From the NCBI RefSeq assembly GCF_000373905.1, contig NZ_KB892706.1:1-31772 (forward strand): a DNA stretch of 31,772 nt, in the 5' to 3' direction. How positions within the stretch are numbered: the first letter of the stretch is position 1; every line of letters begins with the position of its first letter. Source of the stretch: Mycobacterium sp. 155. Its GTDB lineage: Bacteria; Actinomycetota; Actinomycetes; Mycobacteriales; Mycobacteriaceae. The notes beneath the pieces were generated by a model. It saw nothing but the letters and a program-made list of their open reading frames with translations, did no database searches and had not been told where the DNA came from. Shown here in pieces: positions 16,003-24,575 of the stretch. The position numbers were made by a program, and so were the translations under genes.

Positions 16003-16524
16003 TTATTCGATGGGACTTTCTGGGATTCCAGGTCTGATGACAGTTGCGCTCCCGGACTCCATCCGAGATCGGGCCTGCCAGAGCGACGTACCGACCATGT
16101 AGGTGCGGATTACCGAGTCGAGGTCGATCCGCAAGAAACAGATTCGCGTCTCACCCCGCTCGTGGAGTTGTTCGTAGCTGTTGAGGATTTGTCGACCGAG
16201 CCAGAAGCCCGAGAAGACGCCGCAGGCTTCGGTGTCGGTCCAGTCCACGATCTCAGCGCGGCCGCGCAGCTGGATCGTGGCGGGCGGCAGCGTCCACATC
16301 AGCTTGCGAGGTATCGGGACGACCAGCGAAACATCCTGGGTGGCAGTGATGTTGCGGACCTTCTGCAAGTGCCGACGGGTCATCACGTAGATCGTGGTAC
16401 CCGACGGCGCCAGACCGTATGTCACTCCCGCCGACGCGGGAGTACCGCTTGTGTCGCTGGTGGACAGGACCGCGAAGTGCTGTCGGCCTATTTCCCGCAG
16501 AACCTTCGCGTAGGTGAGGGTCAA
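16003..16524 (-). CDS. Pyridoxamine 5'-phosphate oxidase-like flavin protein
   Basis: This 173-residue protein has the FMN-binding split-barrel pattern. It begins with a helix (YAKVLREIGRQHFAVLST), then GVTYGLAPSGTTIYVMT, a basic turn RKVRNI-like (HLQKVRNITAT) and VSLVVPI; WTLPPATIQLRGRAEIVD completes the barrel. Family members reduce diverse substrates with FMN or F420; the substrate is unknown here. The TTG start at 16524 overlaps the stop of the upstream SHOCT gene (TTGA), so it is probably translationally coupled and the last gene of the multicopper oxidase operon. An ATG-initiated longer frame exists but is the SHOCT gene read in another frame. Confidence 0.75.
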   Translation of the reverse strand: MTLTYAKVLREIGRQHFAVLSTSDTSGTPASAGVTYGLAPSGTTIYVMTRRHLQKVRNITATQDVSLVVPIPRKLMWTLPPATIQLRGRAEIVDWTDTEACGVFSGFWLGRQILNSYEQLHERGETRICFLRIDLDSVIRTYMVGTSLWQARSRMESGSATVIRPGIPESPIE

Positions 16525-16787
16525 CGCCGCGCGGCGCCGCGTAGGACAGCCAGTCGCTGTTGGTACTCGGCTTCGTCGATCTCCCCGCGGGCGAACCGAG
16601 CGGCCAGCAACTGCTCCGGCGATTCGGTGTACGGCGAGAACTGCGGAATCGATCCTGCCTGGGTGTTGCCGGTGCTGAACCGGATCAGGGCGACGATTCC
16701 GACGATGATGAGGGCCCAGAACAAGACCATTCCAATAACCATTCCTGCGTATCCCCACCCGCTCATGTGATCGGACCAGAACATCAT
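16521..16787 (-). CDS. SHOCT-domain small membrane protein
   Basis: This 88-residue protein has one membrane helix (about residues 12-36). A soluble C-terminal SHOCT motif follows (about 54-84), with the pattern PEQLLAARFARGEIDEAEYQ. SHOCT domains are short oligomerisation-like C-terminal helices common in actinobacterial metal and stress operons; no enzymatic role is known. AGGAAAGGAG lies about 8 nt before ATG 16787; the next codon is also ATG. It follows the multicopper oxidase gene by 49 nt and overlaps the next gene by four bases. Confidence 0.85.
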   Translation of the reverse strand: MMFWSDHMSGWGYAGMVIGMVLFWALIIVGIVALIRFSTGNTQAGSIPQFSPYTESPEQLLAARFARGEIDEAEYQQRLAVLRGAARR

Positions 16788-16836
16788 GGGAACTTCTCCT
16801 TTCCTAACTTCTTCGACGGGTCGGGTGCGTGCGGTG

Positions 16837-18348
16837 TCAGCTGGTGTAGTTCAGGGTGGTCATCATGCCGGCGTCCATGTGATACCCGTTGTGGCAGTGC
16901 AACATCCATATACCTGGGTTGTCTGCGACGAGCCTTACCGTTACGGTCTGCATCGGTTTGACGATGACGGTGTCCTTACGCGGCCCGGCGGTGCCGTCGG
17001 GTTTGATCACCTGGTAGGTGTGGCCGTGCAGGTGCATCGGATGCCACATCATGGTCTCGTTGGTGAACGTGAGGGTGGCGTGCTGGCCCTGGTGGACGGT
17101 TAGCGGGATGGTCTGGTCGTACGGCCGGCCGTTGATCATCCAGTCGTACTGCATCATCGTGCCCGACAAGCGTGCCTGCAGCGCGAGATCACTGTTCGTC
17201 GGTAGCTGGACTTCCGGTGTGGCAGTAAAGGTGTCGACGGTGCCGACCCGGCCCGTCAGCTGCGGCGGCCGGAAGGCGGCGTCGGGGACGCTGCCGGCAC
17301 CGGTGGACAACACAGCGCGGGCGACGGCGTTCTTGCCCTCGGCCGAGGCGACCAACGGGAACACACCGTCGCCGGCGGTCACGATGACGTCGTAGCGCTC
17401 CCCCATGCCCAGCAGGAGGGCGTCGACCTCGGTGGGCACGACAGGGAACCCGTCGGTGTGAGTGACGGTCATGCGGTGTCCAGCCAGGGCGACCCGGAAG
17501 GCGGTGTCGGCGGCGGCGTTGATGATCCGGATGCGGATGCGTTGTCCCGGCTTGGCGGTGAAGGTCGTCGCCGCGGCGGGGATCCGCCCGTTGACGAGGT
17601 AGTACGGGTAGCTGACGTCGCCGCCGTCTCCCCCCAGCAGATCACTGGCACCGACACCGCCGACACCCGGAGTTCCCGGCATGCCGCCCATCCCGGGCAT
17701 GGAGCCGCCACCCTTGCCCATCGACCGCAATCCCTTGAAGATCTCCTCGGGACTGGTGCCGACTCCGGAGGTCCAGTCGTCGAGCATGACGATCCACTCG
17801 GCGTCGTAGCGTCCGGGTTCGGCCGGGTCGTCGATGATCACCGGCATGTATAGGCCGTAGTCGGTGTCCAGTCCGGTGTGCGGATGAGCCCAGTACGTCC
17901 CGGGATACGGCGAGCTGAACCGATAGGTGAAACTCGAACCTGGGGCGATGTTGGGTGAGGCCGGTGAGGCGCCGTCCATGTCGTTGCGCAAGGCGATGCC
18001 GTGCCAGTGCACCGACGACGGGTGGTCGAGACCGTTGTCGACCGTGACGGCGATCTCGTCGCCGACATTGGCCCGGATCAGGGGTCCAGGAACCTGGTTG
18101 TTGTACGCCAGAGTGCGCGCTTTCGTTCCGCCCAGGTCGATATCGGCCGACCCAGGCGCCAGCCGCGCGGTGACCGTCTTACCGGAATGGGGCCGAGCGG
18201 CCTCCGCCGCGGTGATCGCATCCGTTGCGGTGGTGCCGGTCGGGGCGGTACTGGTGGTGGAACGGCTACAGGCCACCAAGGCAGCGCCGCCCACAACGGT
18301 GGCGGCCAGAAAGCCGCGCCGCGTCATAGCTACCTGTCGAGTCATCAT
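16837..18348 (-). CDS. mmcO: Multicopper oxidase, MmcO-like
   Basis: This is a 503-residue secreted oxidase. The N-terminus has a twin-arginine-like TRRGF, a hydrophobic core and the lipobox LVAC (C27), so it is probably a Tat-exported lipoprotein. Copper ligands are complete: HWHG (114-117), HPH (155-157), HPMHLH (436-441) and HCH with H490 and the axial M495 at the C-terminus. A Met/Gly-rich loop (about 213-232) may bind extra Cu(I). The mycobacterial homologue Rv0846c oxidises Cu(I) to the less toxic Cu(II). It heads an operon with the SHOCT and FMN proteins and diverges from the two-component genes over a promoter that carries the shared box at 18414-18435. The start may be ATG 18348 or 18345. 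Confidence 0.93.
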   Translation of the reverse strand: MMTRQVAMTRRGFLAATVVGGAALVACSRSTTSTAPTGTTATDAITAAEAARPHSGKTVTARLAPGSADIDLGGTKARTLAYNNQVPGPLIRANVGDEIAVTVDNGLDHPSSVHWHGIALRNDMDGASPASPNIAPGSSFTYRFSSPYPGTYWAHPHTGLDTDYGLYMPVIIDDPAEPGRYDAEWIVMLDDWTSGVGTSPEEIFKGLRSMGKGGGSMPGMGGMPGTPGVGGVGASDLLGGDGGDVSYPYYLVNGRIPAAATTFTAKPGQRIRIRIINAAADTAFRVALAGHRMTVTHTDGFPVVPTEVDALLLGMGERYDVIVTAGDGVFPLVASAEGKNAVARAVLSTGAGSVPDAAFRPPQLTGRVGTVDTFTATPEVQLPTNSDLALQARLSGTMMQYDWMINGRPYDQTIPLTVHQGQHATLTFTNETMMWHPMHLHGHTYQVIKPDGTAGPRKDTVIVKPMQTVTVRLVADNPGIWMLHCHNGYHMDAGMMTTLNYTS

Positions 18349-18413
18349 CGTTTCCTGGTCTTTGAAGTGTCTTCCTCCACATTGCGCCGCAGCTACCGCA
18401 CCTTTGATGTTGG

Positions 18414-18435
18414 TTGTATGAAGATTTGCTCAAGA
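18414..18435. promoter_or_regulatory. Putative response-regulator box 1
   Basis: The core TGAAGATTTGCTCAAGA lies between the divergent oxidase gene and the two-component genes. It matches 17 of 22 positions of the box at 21505-21526. The two AAGA half-sites about 11 bases apart fit an OmpR-type tandem site. Confidence 0.6.
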
Positions 18436-18471
18436 CGCTGAAGCGGCTCAGCGGCACGGCACGATGAAGAC

Positions 18472-19230
18472 ATGGACTTCACATCGGCGGCAGCGGCGGG
18501 TGGTGCCGACTTCGGCTATCGAGCATTGGTCGTCGACGACGAGGAACCTCTGGCCGACGTCGTTGCCAGCTATCTGGAACGCGAACACTTCGAGGTGACG
18601 GTGTGCCATTCGGGGTCCGCCGCGCTGGCTGTGGCCCGAGAAGTCGACCCTGACGTGGTGGTGCTCGATCTGGGCTTGCCGGGGATCGATGGGGTGGAGG
18701 TGTGCCGGCAGCTGCGGACGTTTTCCGATGCCTATGTGGTGATGCTGACTGCCCGCGATACCGAGGTTGACACCATCGTCGGCTTGTCGGTGGGGGCCGA
18801 TGACTATGTCACCAAGCCGTTTAGTCCGCGCGAGCTAGTCGCCCGCATTCGGGCGATGTTGCGCCGTCCCCGCACTTTTGGTGCACCGGTCTCGGTCGCT
18901 AGCTGGGCGGTTGTTGACCCGGGATCGCGGCGGGTGTTCGGTCTCCTCGCAATCGACGTCGCCGGCCGTCAGGTGTTTCTCGACGGACAGTTGATCCCTC
19001 TGACGCGCACTGAGTTCGACATCCTGGGGGCACTGTCCTCCCGCCCTGGCATGGTGTGGAGCCGCCAGCAGCTCATCGAAGCGGTGTGGGGTGAACCGTG
19101 GGTGGGCAACGACCATCTTGTCGATGTCCACGTCGGCCACGTTCGGCGCAAGCTCGGTGACGACCCAGCCGACCCGAGGTTCATCTACACCGTGCGTGGT
19201 GTGGGCTACCGGATGGGGACCGGGCAGTGA
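18472..19230 (+). CDS. OmpR/PhoB-family response regulator
   Basis: This 252-residue protein has a receiver domain (17-130) with the acidic pair D22-D23, phosphoacceptor D66 in VVVLDLGLPG, T93 in MLTAR and K115 in TKPF. A winged-helix DNA-binding domain follows (about 155-250) with the VDVHVGHVRRKLG and YTVRGVGYRM segments typical of the family. The stop overlaps the start of the histidine kinase gene by GTGA. Its place beside the copper oxidase, with matching boxes at three local promoters, suggests control of copper or silver genes. There is no clear ribosome site before ATG 18472. Confidence 0.93.
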   Translation: MDFTSAAAAGGADFGYRALVVDDEEPLADVVASYLEREHFEVTVCHSGSAALAVAREVDPDVVVLDLGLPGIDGVEVCRQLRTFSDAYVVMLTARDTEVDTIVGLSVGADDYVTKPFSPRELVARIRAMLRRPRTFGAPVSVASWAVVDPGSRRVFGLLAIDVAGRQVFLDGQLIPLTRTEFDILGALSSRPGMVWSRQQLIEAVWGEPWVGNDHLVDVHVGHVRRKLGDDPADPRFIYTVRGVGYRMGTGQ

Positions 19231-20381
19231 GCGCATCGACCGGTTTTGGGATGGGACGCCGGCTTCTGCTCGCCCAGACCCTGGTGCTCATCGCAGGCGG
19301 GGTCACCACCTGGGTGGTGGCGTCGGTGGTCGGACCACCGTTGTTCCGGGAACATCTGCACCGAGCAGGTATCGCCCACGACTCCAACGAGCAGTACCAC
19401 GCCGAGCAGGCGTACCAGAACGCCACCGCGCTGTCCATCGCTGTCGCGATCACGGTGGCCGCCTTGACCGCGTTCATCGTCACGGCAGTCTTGAGCCGGC
19501 GCCTGCAGCAGTCGATCGGTGAAGTCGCCGCGGCCGCGTCGGCCGTGGCCGAGGGACGCTATGACATCCGGGTCGCGTCGCCCGGGCTTGGGGACGAATT
19601 CGATGAGCTGGCGACGGCGTTCAACCGAATGGCTGAACGGCTCCAGGCCGTGGAATCGACTCGCCGCCGGTTGTTCGGTGACCTTGCCCACGAAATCCGC
19701 ACGCCCGTGTCGGTGTTGGAGGCGTACCTCGAAGCAGTGGAAGACGGTGTGAAGCCTCTCGATCAGCCGACCATCGCGATGCTGCGCGAGCAGACCGGTC
19801 GATTGGTGCGCTTCTCTGCCGACGCCGCCGCCCTGGCCCAGGCCGAAGAGGGCCAGGCCGCCATCGCCCCGGGGTGGGTCGACGCCGGGGAGCTTGCGAG
19901 AACGGCGGGCGCCGCGATCGCAGATCGCTATGCCGCCAAGAACGTCACCCTGAGAACCCACATCAGCGGCACCGTGCGCCTCTGGGCAGACCGGCAACGG
20001 CTGGCGCAGGTGTTGGGAAACCTCCTCGACAACGCACTGCGCCACACCCCCGCAGGCGGCCACGTCACCCTGGCAGTCACCCAGATCGCCGGCGAGGTCG
20101 GCTTCACCGTCACCGACGACGGCGACGGCATCGCCGCCGAGCATCTCCCCCACGTCTTCGAGCGCTTCTATCGCGCCGACTCCGCCCGCGACCGCGGGCG
20201 CGGGGGCTCCGGCATCGGACTAGCCATCGTCAAGGCGCTGACCGAAGCCCACGGCGGCCACATCAGGGTGGCCAGCCGCGGACCCGGAACCGGCACCACC
20301 TTTACGGTTTCAGTGCCCATCCAACTGCCAGGGGGAACCTACCGCGGCACTCACCGCGAAGCTGGCTCTACCACGTCATAA
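19227..20381 (+). CDS. Membrane sensor histidine kinase
   Basis: This is a 384-residue HAMP-type kinase. TM1 (about 13-36) and TM2 (about 69-89) flank a short outer loop of about 32 residues with four histidines (43, 45, 51, 58), which could bind a metal ion. A HAMP linker (90-145) leads to the H box FGDLAHEIRTP (H155), an N box LGNLLDNALRHTP, a G1 box DDGDGIAAEHLPHVFERF and a G2 box GSGIGLAI. It partners with the regulator encoded just upstream. The GTG start overlaps the regulator stop. The last 31 bases overlap, antisense, the end of the CopZ-like gene. Confidence 0.93.
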   Translation: MSASTGFGMGRRLLLAQTLVLIAGGVTTWVVASVVGPPLFREHLHRAGIAHDSNEQYHAEQAYQNATALSIAVAITVAALTAFIVTAVLSRRLQQSIGEVAAAASAVAEGRYDIRVASPGLGDEFDELATAFNRMAERLQAVESTRRRLFGDLAHEIRTPVSVLEAYLEAVEDGVKPLDQPTIAMLREQTGRLVRFSADAAALAQAEEGQAAIAPGWVDAGELARTAGAAIADRYAAKNVTLRTHISGTVRLWADRQRLAQVLGNLLDNALRHTPAGGHVTLAVTQIAGEVGFTVTDDGDGIAAEHLPHVFERFYRADSARDRGRGGSGIGLAIVKALTEAHGGHIRVASRGPGTGTTFTVSVPIQLPGGTYRGTHREAGSTTS

Positions 20382-20581
20382 CCGGCGCGCTGCACGGCAT
20401 CCCGAACCGCGCCGGCTGTCAGGCCGGCGGAGCTGGTCACGGTGACCGTCGAATCACCCTGTGGAACAAGGCCAACCGTCACATCCGTCACCGTGTCGAG
20501 GGCTTCCAGTTCCGCGGTGACCGCGCGCACGCAATGCTCGCACGTCATGCCCCGCACCAGAAACGTCAGCGTCTGCAACAT
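20351..20581 (-). CDS. CopZ-like heavy-metal-associated domain protein
   Basis: This 76-residue protein is a single HMA domain with the Cu(I) site GMTCEHC (C14, C17) and the usual beta-alpha-beta-beta-alpha-beta pattern ending in AGYDVV. It would carry Cu(I) in the cytoplasm, perhaps to the P-type ATPase encoded at 21999-24371, whose own HMA-like domain lacks the CxxC. AGAGGGG is placed 5 nt before ATG 20581. It follows the DUF305 gene by 12 nt and its 3' end runs into the kinase gene from the opposite strand. Confidence 0.92.
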   Translation of the reverse strand: MLQTLTFLVRGMTCEHCVRAVTAELEALDTVTDVTVGLVPQGDSTVTVTSSAGLTAGAVRDAVQRAGYDVVEPASR

Positions 20582-20593
20582 CTAGACCCCTCT

Positions 20594-21430
20594 CTACAAA
20601 GAGCTCAGGATCTGGTTCATGGTGTCGATCTCCTTCTGCTGGCTGCTGGCGATCGACTTGGCCAGCGCAACAGCGTCAGGGAACTGGCCATCCTTGATCT
20701 CGTTCTGCGCCATGGTGATTGCGCCCTGATGGTGCTTGATCATCTGGGTCAAGAACAACTTACTGGCCTCGACCCCCTGGGCGTTCTTCAGTGCATCCAT
20801 ATCGGCCGGCGACATCATCCCGTCCATACCGGGCATGTCATCCATGCCGGGCATGCCGGGCATCATCGACCCGCTCGGCATCATTGAACCGCTGGGCATC
20901 ATCGACCCACTCGGCATCATCGAACCGCTGGGCATCATCGACCCACTCGGCATCATCGAACCGCTCGGCATGGTCGTGGTCGTCGGTGATGCGGTAGCGG
21001 TGTCGGAGCCTTGCATGCCACCGTGATCCGACGGCGCGTTCCCCGGCGTCTCGCCCATCCCGGGCATCCCGGTCATTCCCGGCATCCCGGGCATGCCCCA
21101 CTGAGTCAGCCAGCCCTGCATCTTCTCGATCTCCGGGCCCTGGGCCGCCTTGATCTGCTTGGCCAAGTCCACCACCCGCGGGTCGATGCCCTGCTTGGCC
21201 AGAATCATGTCGCTCATCTGAACCGCCTGCTGATGATGCGGGATCATCATGCGCGCGAACTGCATGTCGGCCTGGTTATGCGCGACCGCCGGCGCCGTCG
21301 ACGACGTCTGAACCGACGACGAAGCCGTGGACGACGTCGCCTCCTTGGTCGCCGACTTGCTACACGCCCCGAGGGCGACCACTGCGGCCAGCGCAGCCAC
21401 CCCGGTCACCACAGTCCTTGTCTTGTTCAC
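20594..21430 (-). CDS. Met-rich DUF305 lipoprotein
   Basis: This 278-residue protein has a signal peptide and lipobox LGAC (C23), so it should be anchored outside the membrane. The DUF305 body (ferritin-like four-helix fold) has the two hallmark motifs MMIPHHQQAV (H65, H66) and MIKHHQGAI. Between them lies an insert with six PSGSMM units and many MPGM motifs. Such Met clusters bind Cu(I) or Ag(I) in periplasmic resistance proteins. The GTG at 21430 was chosen because AAAGGA lies 6 nt upstream and the signal peptide follows directly. It diverges from DUF302 over box 2 and is followed by the CopZ-like gene. Confidence 0.9.
   Translation of the reverse strand: MNKTRTVVTGVAALAAVVALGACSKSATKEATSSTASSSVQTSSTAPAVAHNQADMQFARMMIPHHQQAVQMSDMILAKQGIDPRVVDLAKQIKAAQGPEIEKMQGWLTQWGMPGMPGMTGMPGMGETPGNAPSDHGGMQGSDTATASPTTTTMPSGSMMPSGSMMPSGSMMPSGSMMPSGSMMPSGSMMPGMPGMDDMPGMDGMMSPADMDALKNAQGVEASKLFLTQMIKHHQGAITMAQNEIKDGQFPDAVALAKSIASSQQKEIDTMNQILSSL
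20859..20966 (-). repeat. Six 18-bp tandem repeats in DUF305 gene
   Basis: Six units alternate between GGCATCATCGACCCACTC-like and GGCATCATCGAACCGCTG-like versions (plus strand), making three 36-bp higher-order units. They encode the PSGSMM repeats. Confidence 0.9.
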
Positions 21431-21504
21431 AACGTTCCTTTCGTGGATCAACTGTCGGTCTTCGTCTTCCAGCGTTGCGGCGTTGGATAGGGCTGCCCTA
21501 GTCG

Positions 21505-21526
21505 TTCTGTGAAGATTCGATAAAGA
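21505..21526. promoter_or_regulatory. Putative response-regulator box 2
   Basis: The core TGAAGATTCGATAAAGA lies between the divergent DUF305 and DUF302 genes. It matches 20 of 22 positions of the box at 24496-24517. Confidence 0.7.
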
Positions 21527-21585
21527 ACGGTCCTTGCGGCTCATAGTCCAGGAAGTCGGCGGGAGCTTCGGGGAAGCTAGTCCTC

Positions 21586-22002
21586 ATGTCCTTTGCTATC
21601 TCGACGTCACTGCAGACCTCCTTCGCCGACGCGGTGGCCCGCACCCGCGAAGCCCTGGCTGATCAAGGTTTCGGGGTTCTTACCGAGATCGACATGAAGG
21701 CCACGCTGAAGAAGAAGCTCGACGCCGACATGGAGGACTACCTGATCCTCGGGGCGTGCAACCCTCCATTGGCCCACCGGGCAGTGGACATCGACCGCCA
21801 GATCGGGCTGTTGTTGCCGTGCAATGTCGTGGTGCGTGCTGATCCTGCCGACGCCACCCGGGTGCTGGTTGAGGCGATGGATCCGCAGATGTTGGTGCAG
21901 GTGACCGGCGAAGCGGGGCTGCAGGAGGTGGCCGACGAGGTCGCCGGGAAGCTGCGTGCAGCGATCGACGCGGTAGGCGCCACGTCCGGCAAACCGTCCT
22001 AG
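21586..22002 (+). CDS. DUF302 domain protein
   Basis: This 138-residue cytoplasmic protein has the DUF302 pattern: an N-terminal strand-helix ([15 protein letters not shown]), a [11 protein letters not shown] segment, and [10 protein letters not shown] with the conserved cysteine. DUF302 proteins are frequent in sulfur, redox and copper loci and are suspected to bind ligands; no reaction is known. The ATG at 21586 starts about 60 bases after box 2. Its stop shares the palindrome CTAG (21999-22002) with the stop of the convergent ATPase gene. Confidence 0.9.
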   Translation: MSFAISTSLQTSFADAVARTREALADQGFGVLTEIDMKATLKKKLDADMEDYLILGACNPPLAHRAVDIDRQIGLLLPCNVVVRADPADATRVLVEAMDPQMLVQVTGEAGLQEVADEVAGKLRAAIDAVGATSGKPS

Positions 22003-24371
22003 ACGGCTGGCGACGCCTCCTCTGTCGTTGGAGCCGGTGGCGAAGGCAGCTTGAGCCGTTTGAGCATCAGCGCGTTGACCGCGACGATCAGGCTTGAGCC
22101 CGACATTGACAGCGCGGCGATCTCCGGGCGCAGCACCAGTCCGAAGGCGGGCTGGAAGACGCCGGCGGCAATCGGCAGCGCGATGACGTTGTAGCCCACC
22201 GCCCAGCCGAGGTTCTGGCGCATCTTGCGCAGAGTTCCCCGGCCGATGCGCAACGCGATCGGGACATCGAGGGGATCGGAGCGCATCAGGACAAGGTCGG
22301 CGGTCTCGATCGCAACGTCGGTGCCAGCCCCGATGGCCACCCCGAGGTCGGCTTGGGCCAGGGCGGGGGCGTCGTTGACCCCGTCGCCGACCATGGCGGC
22401 TTTGCGGCCCTGGGTCTGCAGGTCGGCGATCTTGGCGGCCTTGTCGCCGGGCAGCACCTCGGCGATGACGGTGTCGATACCCAACTGGCCGGCGATGCGC
22501 TGTGCGGTGGCCTGGTTGTCGCCGCTGAGCATGACGACCTGCACCCCCAAGTCGTGCAGCGCAGTCACCGCCTGGGCGGATGTTTCGCGTACGGCGTCGG
22601 CCAGGGCGATCACCCCGACCGCGCGGCCGTCCACGGCGATCAAGACCGCAGTACGCCCGGTGGCGGCCAACTCGTCGCGCTGCGCCATCAACGCGGCCGG
22701 AACGTCCACCTCCTGCTCGACCATCAGCTTGCGGTTGCCGACAGCCACCCGCCGGCCGCCCACCGTCGCAGTGGCTCCGTGCCCGGGCACGTTGCGGAAC
22801 CCGCTCAGCGGCGCCGCGGTGATGCCCCGGTCGGCGGCATAGCGCACGATCGCCGCCGCCAACGGGTGCTCCGACTCGGTCTCCACCGCGGCGACCATAG
22901 CCAGCAGTTCCTCCTCGCTGATTCCTTCGACGACGAAATCAGTCACTTCAGGCTCACCCTTGGTCAGCGTGCCGGTCTTGTCCATCACGACCGTGTCGAT
23001 GCGCGCCGAGGTCTCCAGCGCGGTGGCGTTCTTGAACAGCACCCCGCGCTTTGCACCCAATCCGGTGCCCACCATGATCGCCGTCGGAGTCGCCAAGCCC
23101 AGGGCGTCCGGGCAGGTGATCACCACGACCGTGATCGCGAACAACAACGCCGACTGCACACCGGCGCCCACGGCCCACCACACCAGAAAGGTCACGGTTC
23201 CGCCGACCAACGCCACCAGCACGAGCCAGAACGCGGCCCGGTCAGCCAGCCGCTGGCCGGGAGCCTTCGAGTTCTGGGCCTCCTGCACCATCGAAACGAT
23301 CTGGGCCAGCACGGTGTCCGAGCCCACCTTGGTGGCCCGCACCCGCAGTGTTCCGGTGGTGTTGATCGACGCCCCGATCACACTGTCACCCGGCGCCTTG
23401 GACACCGGAAGGCTCTCCCCCGTCACCATCGACTCGTCGACTTCGGAGTTCCCCTCCTCCACCGTTCCGTCCACCGGGACCTTCGCCCCAGGCCGGATCA
23501 ACAACAGATCCCCGGCAACCACCTCGGCAGTGGGAACCTCCACCTGCTGCCCATCCCGAATCACCACCGCCATCGGCGGAGCCAATTCCAGCAGGGTGCG
23601 GATCGCCTCGTTGGCCCCACCGCGTGCCCGCATCTCGAACCAATGTCCCAGCAGCACAAAGGTTGTCAGCACCGCGGCCGCTTCGTAGAACACCTCGCCG
23701 CCGCCGGTGAAGGTCACCCCCACGCTGTAGAGCCAGCCCGCGCCGACCGCCACCGCGACCAGGACCATCATGTCCAAGGTGCGGGCCCGCAGCGCCCGCC
23801 ACGCCCCGTCGAAGAAGATCCACGCCGAGTAGAACACCACCGGCAAGCTCAGCAGGAAGGTGAACACGTCGTCGCGCAAACCGAACGGCGCGGGCACGGT
23901 GAAGCCGAGCATGTCGCGGCCCATCGGCGACCACAGCATGATCGGGATCGACAGCACCAACGCGACCAAGAACCTGTTGCGCATGTCGCGGACCATGTCG
24001 TCCATCGACATGCCGGCGTGACCACCGTGGCCCATCATCTCGTGCGGAGAGCGTTGCACCACTGCGGGATGGTCGTGGTGTTCACCGGCGGATATGGGCT
24101 CCGCGGGCCCAGGCGGGGGTTCCGACATCGGATCGCAGATGTGATCGGGCACCGACCGGCCCGCACAGTGGAAACCGCAGTCCCGAAGCCACTTTGACAA
24201 TTCGGCAACCGACGTTACGGCCGGATCGAAGACCACGGTGGCGGTCTGATTGACCGCGTTGGCCTGCACCGAACTCACCCCCGGCCGTCGCAGCAGCGTG
24301 GACTCCACCACAGCTGCCGAGGTGGCCCAATGCAGCCCGTGCACGTCAAGCACGACCGTGGCCGTGGTCAT
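21999..24371 (-). CDS. P1B-type metal-transporting ATPase with CPD motif
   Basis: This is a 790-residue pump. Residues 1-68 look like an HMA domain but have GLHWATS where GMTCxxC is expected. A His/Met-rich stretch (97-126, EHHDHP...HGGHAGMSM) follows, then the membrane helices. Catalytic motifs are complete: TGES (317-320), DKTGT (D464), SEHPL and GDGVNDAP. The ion-path motif in the sixth helix is TCPD (C420, P421, D422) rather than CPC or CPH. The metal is therefore uncertain, though the surrounding genes argue for Cu(I) or Ag(I). GGGAGGG lies 5 nt before ATG 24371. It diverges from the LOG gene over box 3. Confidence 0.93.
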   Translation of the reverse strand: MTTATVVLDVHGLHWATSAAVVESTLLRRPGVSSVQANAVNQTATVVFDPAVTSVAELSKWLRDCGFHCAGRSVPDHICDPMSEPPPGPAEPISAGEHHDHPAVVQRSPHEMMGHGGHAGMSMDDMVRDMRNRFLVALVLSIPIMLWSPMGRDMLGFTVPAPFGLRDDVFTFLLSLPVVFYSAWIFFDGAWRALRARTLDMMVLVAVAVGAGWLYSVGVTFTGGGEVFYEAAAVLTTFVLLGHWFEMRARGGANEAIRTLLELAPPMAVVIRDGQQVEVPTAEVVAGDLLLIRPGAKVPVDGTVEEGNSEVDESMVTGESLPVSKAPGDSVIGASINTTGTLRVRATKVGSDTVLAQIVSMVQEAQNSKAPGQRLADRAAFWLVLVALVGGTVTFLVWWAVGAGVQSALLFAITVVVITCPDALGLATPTAIMVGTGLGAKRGVLFKNATALETSARIDTVVMDKTGTLTKGEPEVTDFVVEGISEEELLAMVAAVETESEHPLAAAIVRYAADRGITAAPLSGFRNVPGHGATATVGGRRVAVGNRKLMVEQEVDVPAALMAQRDELAATGRTAVLIAVDGRAVGVIALADAVRETSAQAVTALHDLGVQVVMLSGDNQATAQRIAGQLGIDTVIAEVLPGDKAAKIADLQTQGRKAAMVGDGVNDAPALAQADLGVAIGAGTDVAIETADLVLMRSDPLDVPIALRIGRGTLRKMRQNLGWAVGYNVIALPIAAGVFQPAFGLVLRPEIAALSMSGSSLIVAVNALMLKRLKLPSPPAPTTEEASPAV

Positions 24372-24495
24372 CGAATCCCTCCCGCTACCGGCCCGCGGTG
24401 GAATGGGCTTACCTGATCATTCGCACCCACGTGATTTCCCTCCAGCCTGGGGTCAATCGTCATCGTTGCCAACGGAGTTATGGCGCAGGTATGGG

Positions 24496-24517
24496 TTCTG
24501 TAAAGATTCGACAAAGA
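24496..24517. promoter_or_regulatory. Putative response-regulator box 3
   Basis: The core TAAAGATTCGACAAAGA lies 125 bases upstream of the ATPase start and 59 upstream of the LOG gene. It differs from box 2 at two positions only. Confidence 0.7.
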
Positions 24518-24575
24518 CTTTTAGTGCCGAGTCTGCGCCAAACTGCGAACCGGTCCGGACCAATACCCTGACGCC

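Noticed and set aside
22353..24197. Large open frame on the plus strand inside the ATPase gene
   Set aside because: It is the antisense of a high-GC gene; composition is rich in His, Gln and Arg with no recognisable domain.
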